In this document: in pieces, positions 12,401 to 23,700 of the stretch | How the letters are laid out: each line of letters begins with the position of its first letter | How positions within the stretch are numbered: the stretch's first letter is position 1 | Source of the DNA: Malurus cyaneus samueli | Lineage: Eukaryota; Chordata; Aves; Passeriformes; Maluridae | DNA: 64,000 nucleotides | Assembly: GCA_009741485.1 (NCBI GenBank) | Contig: CM019218.1 | Location: forward strand, 45,222,840 to 45,286,839 | Reading direction: 5' to 3' | Notes under the pieces: model-generated | The model's input: the letters and a program-made list of their open reading frames with translations, nothing else | The model's database searches: none | What the model was told of the DNA's origin: nothing | Translations under genes and position numbers: made by a program

Positions 12401-15224
12401 CAGAACCATGAGCAAACCCACACAGAATCTGTCTCAGAAATTCCTGCTGAAAGCTGTCAGTTATCCCACACCGACAGAAGCTCACTTTTGGTCTTTTAAA
12501 GGTCAAATCTTTCCCACTGGAAAGTCAGTGCGTGACAAATCAGGCAGTTGTAGAGAGTGATAAAATTTTCATTTTGGATCGATAATGATATATGACAGTG
12601 TCTAGTAACGATTTTAACGCTTCTACTCCAACATGATTTGTCGTCGTAGCTAATTCTTGTAATCATGTCGCCACCTGGTGCCTGCTGCATCGTATACCAA
12701 GCTGCAGGAAACGCCGCGTTACTATGACAATTTCTCTGGCAGATGCTGTGGGCTTGATGATGGGCTTTGGTTCAAAAATCTTCTTGAGAGAGGGGCAAGA
12801 ATGGGCTCAGCTGATACCAAAACGCAGGAGTCAGGATGTCTGATGATTTTGGAACATGTGGTTGCCACATAATGCTACTTGTAAAGCCAATATAACTCTG
12901 CATTTTACTGCAGAGTGGGTCTGCTGGGGACACTGAGGTGGCTGTGTCCCCTGTTAGCACTGTGCAGTACAGTGAGTGCTACAGATCAGTGTACTGGCAA
13001 TACCTTTTCACCCTCTTCATCCCAGGGTCCAAGAAAATACCTCTTTTTGAATAGTCTTCAAATGCAGAAGAGTTTCTTTCAATTTGTGTGGCTTTGGTGT
13101 TGGAGGGACATTGAATCACTTATCAAAAAGACAGTTTCTGCTTCCCTTAAAGTGAGAAGTCCCACAAGGTTCTGGAGCTAGGATTTACCCTTTGCTGTAT
13201 TGCACACATCATGAAGGAAGCAGGGGATAGACCTTCAGGACAGCTGTAGTAGAACATTATAATCTCTAAATACACTGGGCAGATGATTCTTAATTCTATA
13301 ATTTTATTTCATGGTTTAGGATCACCTCCTTATAGGCTCAATCCAGAGAAGACTCCATTTCCATACCTAATACGCTGTGAATCCTGCATCCACACCAACT
13401 TGGCTGAAGGAGTCCGTGCTGCTGGGGCAAGTAATTCTGTTCTTTCAGAGTTAAGAGAGTCCTGGAATGGCCTCTTCCTCACGTCCTCTCTGCACATTGT
13501 TTGGAGGGAGTACTTTTGGACACCACTGGGACACCATTCCATGCAGTGCTGAGCTACCGAGTTCCACAATTGCCTCACTGTGTAGAAGGGAACCAGGAAC
13601 GTGGCGATGACCGTTTCCTAAGCTCCTTACATCATGCTGTGGTTTGCAAGAGCTTTTGTGTCCTAGGCCAGGCAGAGTGCCAGCTCACCCTTCTGTCCTA
13701 AATTCAGGCTTCAGGCATGAGAAATATTCCCCTGCCTGCTGCTTTTCACCGAAAGGATGGGTTGCACGAGGCCATATAATGTCATGAGAAGGGTGAGCAG
13801 GACAGTGGGATGGGCTGGTTCTTAGCAGCAGGGGAAGGTGGCAGAAGCTAGGAAGCCTGGAAGAGCAAAAGTCCTGGAGCACTATGACTTTGTCTAGTGG
13901 GTTTTCCCTGGCCAGGGAAGAATGAGTCAAATCAAGATACAGAAGGAAGAAGGCTGAACAGAGCAGTGGAGCTAGAGGACAGAGATTAAGTTGGGGCAGA
14001 TGGTAAACTCAAGGGTCACCTCAGAGAAGATCTGCTCCTGAAAACAGTGCTTGGTTCTTCACATTCCCCTTTCCCTCACAGAGTATGGGGAAGGGGAGCA
14101 GCACCATTTATCCCCACTAAGACCTTTCCAGGATCTCTGTTGTCCTGCTGTCATACCAGCTATGAGCTGTCCGTAAATGCAGGCAGACCTTACTTCCAGA
14201 TGCTGATTGCCATGTCCCTAACAATTTCTCTTCTCTTTCAGTTCCCCAGCATACTCCATGTAGAAGAATTGCACTCCTGGGTCTTCCTATCCTGAGTGTG
14301 CAGGTACACTCTCAACTGGAGATGACCCCTCCAAATATTAAGATAAGTGAGGAATCACCCTTGGGACTCACCACAGATCATTTCTTTGCGCTTTATCCTG
14401 GCCAGATGTCTGTGCTCACACTTCCTCATTTCCTTCAGCACTCTGCAGGCAACTGTCCCACCTGACAGGGCTTGGATTTATCCTGTTGGACATCCTTAGC
14501 CAGTTAGGGCACTAAGAATCTATGGCCCTGTCTGGTCCCCCACCCTGAATTTTTGACATATTAAACACTTGCAGAATTGATTGACTTTGGAGCTGCTGTG
14601 GTTCAGGAGTTTGGCCACCGGTCTTCCAATAGACTAACCAACACATCCAGCAAACCTGAGCTAAACTCATCAGCCAAGTGAAGGGAATTAGGCATACTGA
14701 CACCAGATGATAATCCAGTCCTAAAATATCCGTAAGATGAAGAATGGAAAACATGGAAAGCTTTCACAGATATTCCATTTAATGTTTTGTAAACTTTCCT
14801 GCTATGTTGCTAGGGGTTTTTTAATACATCAATATGTTTAAAATAGATCCTAGTGAGATGTTTGTAGTTGGAACTAATTGTCCCTCCACCCTGAACTTCC
14901 TTATTGTTCCCGGCACCATTTCATCTCCCTCCTCTCTGTAAAAGACCCTCTTGCTGACCCACTTCCTGCCCCTGTAGCAGTACTAGGAAATGCACAAGGA
15001 ATCCTTGTCTTAATGCACTTGGATGCTGACATTGCATTTTCAGCTAACCAGGCTTCATCTGGAGAGTAGACTTCTTGTGTTTCCTGATGTGAGTCAGTAG
15101 TGAGGAAAGTGTTTAACCTTTTTGTCAAAGGTTAAACACATAAAAGGAGAATGTGAAGCTCTTGTGTTCTGTTGTTGCCACATTAAAGAGAGTAGCTTCA
15201 CAGCTGAGCTAAATCTTACTTTTT
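6495..15224 (+). repeat. Arm B: inverted copy of 20797-29604
   Basis: This 8.7-kb stretch is the reverse complement of 20797-29604 along its full length. Its first bases, GCGGTAAAGCATTTGTCA, pair with the last bases of the other arm. The homology ends at 15224, inside a poly-T run that leads straight into segment A'. Differences are mainly single-base indels, often in homopolymers: for example GTGGTTTTTTTGGC near 6520 where the other arm, reverse-complemented, reads GTGGGTTTGGTTTTTGGC. Several short ORFs are identical in both arms while others are broken by one-base shifts. No coding gene is recognised in the arm, so its content is non-coding, with one candidate regulatory patch (12560-12760). 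Confidence 0.95.
12560..12760. promoter_or_regulatory. Candidate conserved regulatory patch (CTCF and RFX-like motifs)
   Basis: Within otherwise bland AT-rich DNA this 200-base patch is unusually dense in CpG (GTCGTCGTAG, AACGATTTTAACGC, GCCGCGTTAC), although CpG is normally depleted. On the minus strand, 12668-12686 reads GCAGGCACCAGGTGGCGAC, a close match to the CTCF core CCASYAGRKGGCRS. At about 12717-12730 GTTACTATGACAAT resembles the RFX X-box GTTNCCATGGNAAC at most positions. The combination looks like a conserved non-coding enhancer or insulator. The same patch occurs in the other arm at about 23310-23470. Function is inferred from motifs only. Confidence 0.35.
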
Positions 15225-15240
15225 TTTTTTTTTTTTGGGG
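15221..15240. repeat. Poly-T tract at the B/A' foldback junction
   Basis: Sixteen T (15221-15236) then four G. The B arm enters from the left (…AATCTTACTTTT) and segment A' leaves to the right (TTTTGGGGTGGTGATGG). On the other arm the same B sequence is followed by AAATCACCTG, so homology ends after four T. The join is therefore within a homopolymer shared by both partners. Confidence 0.9.
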
Positions 15241-15334
15241 TGGTGATGGTATTCTTTCCGTATCCAATTCAAAGCTGCAGTTTACTGCACTTGTTAAGGA
15301 AAGTGTATGTTTGAACAGGACTATATGACAAAGT

Positions 15335-15339
15335 CATTC
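15335..15339. repeat. Target-site duplication CATTC, left (second LTR copy)
   Basis: CATTC precedes TGTGTTGG exactly as at 3511-3515. It matches CATTC after the LTR at 16441-16445. Confidence 0.88.
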
Positions 15340-16440
15340 TGTGTTGGTTTTGCTTGGACCAGTTTTTGGAAGTGGGGGGGGCCAAAAAGATGGTGCCTGT
15401 AGAAGCTTCTGGAGCGTTCCACCTTGTTGGAGCCAATTGTTGTGGCTCTGAGGATGTGGACATGCCACTGACCAAACTGGGCCAATTGGAGGTGGTGGTT
15501 ATGCCTCTGTGAAAACATATTTGAGAAGAAATCAAAACAAAGGTGGTAGACACAGTAGTTTTGCTGGAAGAGGAGGAGGCTGAGAATATTGAGGATGCAG
15601 ACACCAAGTCTGGAGAAGGAGAGAGGAGTGGAAAAGGAGGGGGAGGATCTGCTCCAGGCACTGGAGCTGGGATTCCTTTGCAGCCGTGGTGACGACATGG
15701 TGAGCAGGACTGTCCCCCTGCAGCCCACGGTGACCATGGTGAGCAGGCTGTCCCCGCAGCCCATGGTGACCATGGTGGAGCAGGCTGTCCCCTGCAGCCC
15801 ATGGGGTCCACAGAGGGTGGCAGAGAGCCACCCGCAGCCCATGGAGGAGGAGGTCCCCACACGGAGCGGCGGACGCCGGAAGGGGCTGTGTCCAGCAGGA
15901 GAGCCATGGAGAAAGAGGCCTTGCTCCCGAATGAACAGCCTGGCTCTGACTGACCCAGGACAGGAGCCCACGGTGCAACAGTTTTGAGAGACTGTCTGCC
16001 GTGGGGACTCAGAGCTGCAGCAGATGTGTGTGACCTGCTGCTCTGAGAGTGAGCCACGACGGAGAGGTTCACACAGAACTAGGCAACGCAAGGGAAGGAA
16101 GATCTTCTCCCTCAGCAGCCCAATCGTATCCTGATAACTGACCAACCCCACACCCTGAACTGACCAACCCACACCTGTCCCCCTGCCCTGCTTTGCACTG
16201 TTGGTGGAAGAGGGAGGGAGTGGGAGAAGATCGGTGTCTTTGAGGGTTTTATTTATTTCTCATTCTCCATAACTTAAGTGGAGCCTGTTTTGTCTGTCAG
16301 AGTTTCCTCTCTGTCCTATTCCAACTCATGAGCCCTTTTGTTAATTTTTTTCTTCACTCTTCTCTGCCCATGGTGGTGGGAGAACATATGAGCAGGTGTC
16401 GTGGGTGCCTGGCTTTGGTCCAGCATTCTAAACCATGACA
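15340..16440 (-). mobile_element. Solo LTR of an avian endogenous retrovirus (ERVL-like), copy 2
   Basis: The same element as at 3516-4678: same termini (TGTCATGGTTTAG at its minus-strand start and ACCAACACA at its end), same three-unit internal repeat, same CATTC flanks. It is 1101 bases long, against 1163 in the first copy. The shared insertion site shows that both copies descend from one insertion and were duplicated with their flanks, either biologically or by the assembler. Numerous one-base losses (for example GGAGCGTTCCACCTTGTTGG against GGAGGCTTCCACCATGTTTGG) make every internal reading frame different between copies, which supports the non-coding reading. Confidence 0.85.
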
Positions 16441-16445
16441 CATTC
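16441..16445. repeat. Target-site duplication CATTC, right (second LTR copy)
   Basis: CATTC immediately after …CCATGACA. It pairs with 15335-15339. Confidence 0.88.
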
Positions 16446-18239
16446 AATGGCTGTATTCATTGTTCTTTTCATCTTGCTAGTCCTCTCTGCCTTTCTCAAT
16501 GGATTTGAAGTGACTTGAACAGGCATTTGTATTAAGTGAGCCAATTCAAATTTTTCAAAATGGTCCATTTGTGTAAAATATAAGATCTTCAAAGCAAGAT
16601 AAAGAGCAAGCATTCTTTAGCTTGAAAGCAAAAGCATTTGTCACTTCTTTTTCTTATTGACACCACATTATTTTAATCCATCTTTCTCCACTGCTTAGCT
16701 GAGTATCCTGGTTTCTTACCTGTAATTACCAGGACTGATGGCCTAGCTATGTTACATGCAATCACATACCTCTTCCTCCTGACTAAATACTGTATGGCAT
16801 ACTCTTGTCATGATCTAGAATACTCCATCAAAGAGCTCATTCCCATGTGTTGGCTGGTCCTGCCAGTGGTGAAACACAAAGGGACACAAACCTATTTTTG
16901 CTACGAGGTAGCACCCCAGGTGACCTGCTGGTTCTGTACCAAATGCTCCACTGATAATTTGTTGGTTGTCTTTATGGTTGGGTTTGAAATACCACACTGT
17001 AATCATCATGAGTTGGAGAGAAAGCCAGGAACACACTAAAGGTTTGCTCTTCAATATTGCTCAAGGCCTCCATTCTAGCAAATAATTAGAATGTTCTTCT
17101 CTGCTCTGGATTCTTCAGCAGCTCTTTAGGATTGTGTCAAAACTCCAGACAACAGTTTTTCTGGGCTGGAAAGATATAGCCTTGAAAGGGAAAAGAGTAC
17201 AAACAGAAGATAAAGGATAAAGAAAAATTAGAAACGTCATTCCCAAGGGAGTGTTCTTAACAATCTGTTAACTTTGCATTGGCGAGTTCATAACTACTTC
17301 CAAAAAAAAGTTCACAAACTCTTAGCAGAGCAGCTTGAACTCTGCTGATGAATTGAAGGAAATTTGTTCTAAAGAAAATACATCACATGTTAACTCACAA
17401 TACAGGATCAGCCAAAAACAACACCACGGAACATTCCTTCATTTTAACAATAATTCCTTCATTTTAACAATACCATAATGTCATTGCAGGCTGAGCAGTA
17501 ATTAGAAATTACACATATAACACCTTCCCTTATAGTTAAAATTTGGCAGTAGTGACTTTAAAAATTCTAAACCCAACTTCAATCTTCAGCCTGGATGCAT
17601 TTGTTTCCTTAAGAGGATTTATGAGCTAACCACTTACAAAATCCAATCAATGTAGTGTTAAGGTTCCTATGTTTTATTCCAGGTGGATATGTGTTATTCA
17701 AAATACACTGCAGAATAGCTCAAAGCTGACACTGTGAGTGCTGCATGAACTGTGGAGGAGGGCTGATTATCCATTGCTCTTTATGTGACTCATCCCCGTA
17801 GTTCTGTCTCCTCCTGTAAGGCAAACTTGATCTGACTGTGCTTTCCCTAATTACATCACTTCCACTGAAAGGATGAAAGTAACCCCTGTGAATCCTGCAG
17901 TCAAAAACCCAGGCACTACCTTCCATGGTTCTTCATTTATATTACAATTAAGTGCCTTTTAGTTCTAAAAGCTAATTCCTTGCAAAGCTGTGGCAGAAGA
18001 GCTCTGAGTGAGGACTTCCTGGGCTCTGGAATTGGTGGTGATAAGGCAGACATTGCACAGAGCAGCTTCACTTCACCGCCACAGCTCCCGGCCTGCAGCA
18101 GTTGCTGTGACCCACTCTGTTCCTGAGTGGAATGACTGTGAGAAACAGGGCTGATTGCAGATCAATAGGACAAACACAGAGCTTGGGCCCATGAGAACTG
18201 CTGTTTGCCTGCTACAGAAGGAATCACTGCCCCAGCACA

Positions 18240-20796
18240 TGCAATTCCTGCACATGGCTTCTCTGGACCTTCTGCACCTCCCAGGCTCTGAGCCTCCAAT
18301 GGAAGCATGGAATGGTTTGGGTGGGAAGGGGTCGACAAGATCACCCAGTTCCAACCCCTGCCATGTGCAGAGACATCTTTCACTAGGCCAGGTTTCTCAG
18401 AGCTCCATCCAGCCTGGTTCTTGAACACTACCAGGGATGGGGCATATATACCAGCAATCCCATGCATATATATCCCTGGTCTGGGATTTGTTCCATCTGA
18501 CTGAATGTGTGAGTTGGGAGTGCAGTAACACCAGGGAATGTATATTAATGGTTCAAGATGTTATGGAGATCTTCTGCAACAAAGATTCTGTGTGATATTA
18601 GCAGATCTTTTGGGCAAGGGACCAGTGAGGAGCAGGAACAGGCCGTTTATTTCAGCAGAGATCTTTTCTTCTTTGCTTCCTCACTACTCAGATCTCTGCC
18701 AAATTAGATTCTCAGATATTGGACAAAAAACCCACCAAAAACCAAACAAGACAACAAAAAGGGGTCCCAAAGATTTTTCTGATTTGTAGAAACCTGGTTG
18801 AGGCATTTTGAAGATAGAAAGTTGTCAAAACGTCAGAAAGTTGGGGCTTATATTAGAGAAGGGAGTAAAAGGATGGACCCACACCATTATTTCCTCGAGG
18901 ACAGGAGGCTTCATAGGGAGAGAAGCCTGGGTGAAGCAATTACTTCTGCTACTGTCACTCTGAACAGTACAGGCAGTATCAGAACCTCCACCTTCATTCA
19001 ACTTAAATGGTAATTTAGCCTTTTCCTTCACAGCATTGGGACATCCTTCGTGTTCAGCCACAGACTACTAAAACCATATGTGTATTCGTCAGTGATGCAA
19101 AATTTTGTTCCTTACAGACATAGAGTTTCCAATCCATTTCAGATAGAAAGATGAATTGAAATTGGATTTGAAATGAGACAACCTGGGCTCATTTCCCAAT
19201 TCTGCCATGTACATCTTGCAGTCTTGGGCAAATCTTAGCTGTGTCTGTTCTGGGCTATTTAGGGCAGGCACTTTCTCATTTGCTATGCATCCATGAAGTG
19301 CTTTGCACAAAGGGGACTCCAACCACTCATGAGTAACCAGTAACAGATGGTTATAAGTTGTCAGTGTGACTAGGTATTCCCACTCTGATAGTTTTTGCTA
19401 GCAATTTTCATCTTTTAAGAAATCTTGCCAGCAGGCCAAAACTGGCAATATGCAGAAGAAAAATTAAATGAAGGACTACATTTTCAAAATGTCTCTTTTC
19501 CAGATCTAAAATACTGAAAAGACTTTCCACTGTAGAAACTGAGACATATTGGACAAACCAGCAAAGTCCTGCTAAAGCCAAATGTCACTGTTGTTCTTAC
19601 TTAGATCCATGGTAAGCTCATCTTTTAGACTTCCAGTTATGGCATAAAGAACTCTTTTGGGACAGATATTTCCTTAATCTCTTACTTGCATTCACTCAAA
19701 TGAGCTTTTCACAATTAGGAGTTTCCCCATTTGGCAGCACTTCTGCATTGTCACTGGCAGAGATGACATAATAAACTACTCTTACGCATATTCTGGAGCT
19801 CTTCTGAGTAAAAATAGTGGCCCTCAGCTTTAATCTTCAGAACTTTGCATCTCAGTGCAGCTATTCTGATGGCAGGGGTGAGCAGATCTGGCTAAGGCAG
19901 GAAACAGATGTATCCTCTTATTCTTAACATAAATTTTTGGGGTTTATTTTTTGGTTAGTTGCAGTCCTAATCTCACTTTTGATCGAGTGCAGAGGAAAAG
20001 AGTAATTAGTGAAGTATTAGTGTTATTATTATTTCCTGACATTAACTCTACTGCTACTTGTCCATCCTTTTCTCAGGCCCAGCAAAATGGTGTGTGGCTT
20101 TAACAGCTGAAGAGCATTTTTATTGCTGGTCCCTCTCTGAGTGCTGAAGTTCATCACCTTCACTCTACTGAGCAATGTGGGTGGTAAGTGCCTTAGAACA
20201 GTACAGCTTAAGCAGGAAGTGGAATATGTTTTATTAGTGGAGCTTTTGTAGTTGGAAAATTGTTTTCCAAACGCACTTTTTTTTAAACTGCAAAGCAGAT
20301 ACAAACGTAGTTTATAACAACTATCTTATTGTACACCAATGTATAATAACTAATATCTATTAATATGAGTGCTATGATTTTAAAATATAAAGAATTAATT
20401 TTTAACAGGACTCCAAATGATACCAAATTGCAATTTGGCTTAGGCCATAACAGGGGTGGCCAAGGAACAAAAAGAGATGAGTCAATTTACCAAACATCCC
20501 AGCCAGGAACTGGCCCCTCATCCTCTGAAAGTGAGACCTACAATTAGGAACAGGAGATTCATCCTGCCCATTGCTTTCCATTTCCAGCATTTCTGACACC
20601 TCTTTACTTACCCTATTGCAAAAAGCATAATCATTTGTTGTGCAGAAGGCTGTACAAGCATGTCCTTCCCTCCTAACATCTGGTCTGGATAGATACTCCA
20701 GGGACCATGAGGAGATGTAGATGGCTTTTTTTTTCCTTTGCCTCTTCCTCTCTCTTTTTTTTTTTTTTTTTCCAATGATTACATAACAGGTGATTT
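18240..20796. other. Segment C: single-copy spacer between A' and B'
   Basis: Sequence present once in the window, joining A' to arm B'. It contains a CR1 fragment (18305-18446) and a 17-base T run (20755-20771) close to the B' boundary. I see no exon or RNA gene. Its presence after A' and absence after A is why A' rather than A looks like the authentic copy. Confidence 0.75.
18305..18446 (-). mobile_element. CR1 LINE fragment
   Basis: The plus strand reads CATGGAATGGTTTGGGTGGG, then AAGATCACCCAGTTCCAACC, CTAGGCCAGGTTTCTCAGAG and ACTACCAGGGATGGGGCA. This is the reverse complement of the avian CR1 3' end. Only about 140 bases remain and the 3' repeat tail is not evident. It is the third-nearest landmark to the end of segment A (18239) and is missing from the first copy because that copy stops at the gap. 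Confidence 0.85.
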
Positions 20797-23700
20797 AAAA
20801 AGTAAGATTTAGCTCAGCTGTGAAAGCTACTCTCTTTAATGTGGCAACAACAGGAACACAAGAGCTTCACATTCTCCTTTTATGTGTTTAACCTTTGACA
20901 AAAAGGTTAAACACTTTCCTCACTACTGACTCACATCAGGAAACACAAGAAGTCTACTCTCCAGATGAAGCCTGGTTAGCTGAAAATGCAATGTCAGCAT
21001 CCAAGTGCATTAAGACAAGGATTCCTTGTGCATTTCCTAGTACTGCTACAGGGGCAGGAAGTGGGTCAGCAAGAGGGTCTTTTACAGAGAGGAGGGAGAT
21101 GAAATGGTGCCGGGAACAATAAGGAAGTTCAGGGTGGAGGGACAATTAGTTCCAACTACAAACATCTCACTAGGATCTATTTTAAACATATTGATGTATT
21201 AAAAAACCCCTAGCAACATAGCAGGAAAGTTTACAAAACATTAAATGGAATATCTGTGAAAGCTTTCCATGTTTTCCATTCTTCATCTTACGGATATTTT
21301 AGGACTGGATTATCATCTGGTGTCAGTATGCCTAATTCCCTTCACTTGGCTGATGAGTTTAGCTCAGGTTTGGCTGGATGTGTTGGTTAGTCTATTGGAA
21401 GACCGGTGGCCAAACTCCTGAACCACAGCAGCTCCAAAGTCAATCAATTCTGCAAGTGTTTAATATGTCAAAAATTCAGGGTGGGGGACCAGACAGGGCC
21501 ATAGATTCTTAGTGCCCTAACTGGCTAAGGATGTCCAACAGGATAAATCCAAGCCCTGTCAGGTGGGACAGTTGCCTGCAGAGTGCTGAAGGAAATGAGG
21601 AAGTGTGAGCACAGACATCTGGCCAGGATAAAGCGCAAAGAAATGATCTGTGGTGAGTCCAAGGGTGATTCCTCACCTTATCTTAATATTTGGAGGGGTC
21701 ATCTCCAGTTGAGAGTGTACCTGCACACTCAGGATAGGAAGACCCAGGAGTGCAATTCTTCTACATGGAGTATGCTGGGGAACTGAAAGAGAAGAGAAAT
21801 TGTTAGGGACATGGCAATCAGCATCTGGAAGTAAGGTCTGCCTGCATTTACGGACAGCTCATAGCTGGTATGACAGCAGGACAACAGAGATCCTGGAAAG
21901 GTCTTAGTGGGGATAAATGGTGCTGCTCCCCTTCCCCATACTCTGTGAGGGAAAGGGGAATGTGAAGAACCAAGCACTGTTTTCAGGAGCAGATCTTCTC
22001 TGAGGTGACCCTTGAGTTTACCATCTGCCCCAACTTAATCTCTGTCCTCTAGCCTCCACTGCTCTGTTCAGCCTTCTTCCTTCTGTATCTTGATTTGACT
22101 CATTCTTCCCTGGCCAGGGAAAACCCACTAGACAAAGTCATAGTGCTCCAGGACTTTTTGCTCTTCCAGGCTTCCTAGCTTCTGCCACCTTCCCCTGCTG
22201 CTAAGAACCAGCCCATCCCACTGTCCTGCTCACCCTTCTCATGACATTATATGGCCTCGTGCAACCCATCCTTTCGGTGAAAGCAGCAGGCAGGGGAATA
22301 TTTCTCATGCCTGAAGCCTGAATTTTAGGACAGAAGGGTGAGCTGGCACCTCTGCCTGGCCTAGGACACAAAAGCTCTTGCAAACCACAGCATGATGTAA
22401 GGAGCTTAGGAAACGGTCATCGCCACGTTCCTGGTTCCCTTCTACACAGTGAGGCAATTGTGGAACTCGGTAGCTCAGCACTGCATGGAATGGTGTCCCA
22501 GTGGTGTCCAAAAGTACTCCCTCCAAACAATGTGCAGAGAGGACGTGAGGAAGAGGCCATTCCAGGACTCTCTTAACTCTGAAAGAACAGAATTACTTGC
22601 CCCAGCAGCACGGACTCCTTCAGCCAAGTTGGTGTGGATGCAGGATTCACAGCGTATTAGGGTATGGAAATGGAGTCTTCTCTGGATTGAGCCTATAAGG
22701 AGGTGATCCTAAACCATGAAATAAAATTATAGAATTAAGAATCATCTGCCCAGTGTATTTAGAGATTATAATGTTCTACTACAGCTGTCCTGAAGGTCTA
22801 TCCCCTGCTTCCTTCATGATGTGTGCAATACAGCAAAGGGTAAATCCTAGCTCCAGAACCTTGTGGGACTTCTCACTTTAAGGGAAGCAGAAACTGTCTT
22901 TTTGATAAGTGATTCAATGTCCCTCCAACACCAAAGCCACACAAATTGAAAGAAACTCTTCTGCATTTGAAGACTATTCAAAAAAGAGGTATTTTCTTGG
23001 ACCCTGGGATGAAGAGGGTGAAAAGGTATTGCCAGTACACTGATCTGTAGCACTCACTGTACTGCACAGTGCTAACAGGGGACACAGCCACCTCAGTGTC
23101 CCCCAGCAGACCCACTCTGCAGTAAAATGCAGAGTTATATTGGCTTTACAAGTAGCATTATGGTGGCAACCACCATGTTCCAAAATCATCAGACATCCTG
23201 ACTCCTGCGTTTTGGTATCAGCTGAGCCCATCTTGCCCCTCTCTCAAGAAGATTTTTGAACCAAAGCCCATCATCAAGCCCACAGCATCTGCCAGAGAAA
23301 TTGTCATAGTAACGCGGCGTTTCCTGCAGCTTGGTATACGATGCAGCAGGCACCAGGTGGCGACATGATTACAAGATTAGCTACGACGTTACAAAATCAT
23401 GTTGGGAGTAGAAGCGTTAAAATCGTTACCTAGACACTGTCATATATCATTATCGATCCAAAATGAAAATTTTATCACTCTCTAGCAACTGCCTGATTTG
23501 TCACGCACTGACTTTCCAGTGGGAAAGATTTGACCTTTAAAAGACCAAAAGTGAGCTTCTGTCGGTGTGGGATAACTGACAGCTTTCAGCAGGAATTTCT
23601 GAGACAGATTCTGTGTGGGTTTGCTCATGGTTCTGTGTGCACACGCACATGTGTGTTTCAAAGAGAATAACTTGTGAATGGGCAGAATGAACTCCTGCCC

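Larger units (their letters stand above)
15225..18239 (+). repeat. Segment A': direct duplicate of 3392-6469
   Basis: Second copy of segment A, same orientation, continuing without interruption into single-copy segment C. The LTR part is 62 bases shorter than in A through many small deletions, including a block of about 20 bases near 16080. The following 1.8-kb tail is nearly identical in length. No gene recognised. Confidence 0.95.

Noticed and set aside
6495..15224. Missed-adapter (simple hairpin) read chimera as the sole explanation of the inverted arms
   Set aside because: A hairpin chimera would give a palindrome with no spacer and would include the reverse complement of segments C and A'. 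Here B joins A' directly and C is not mirrored.
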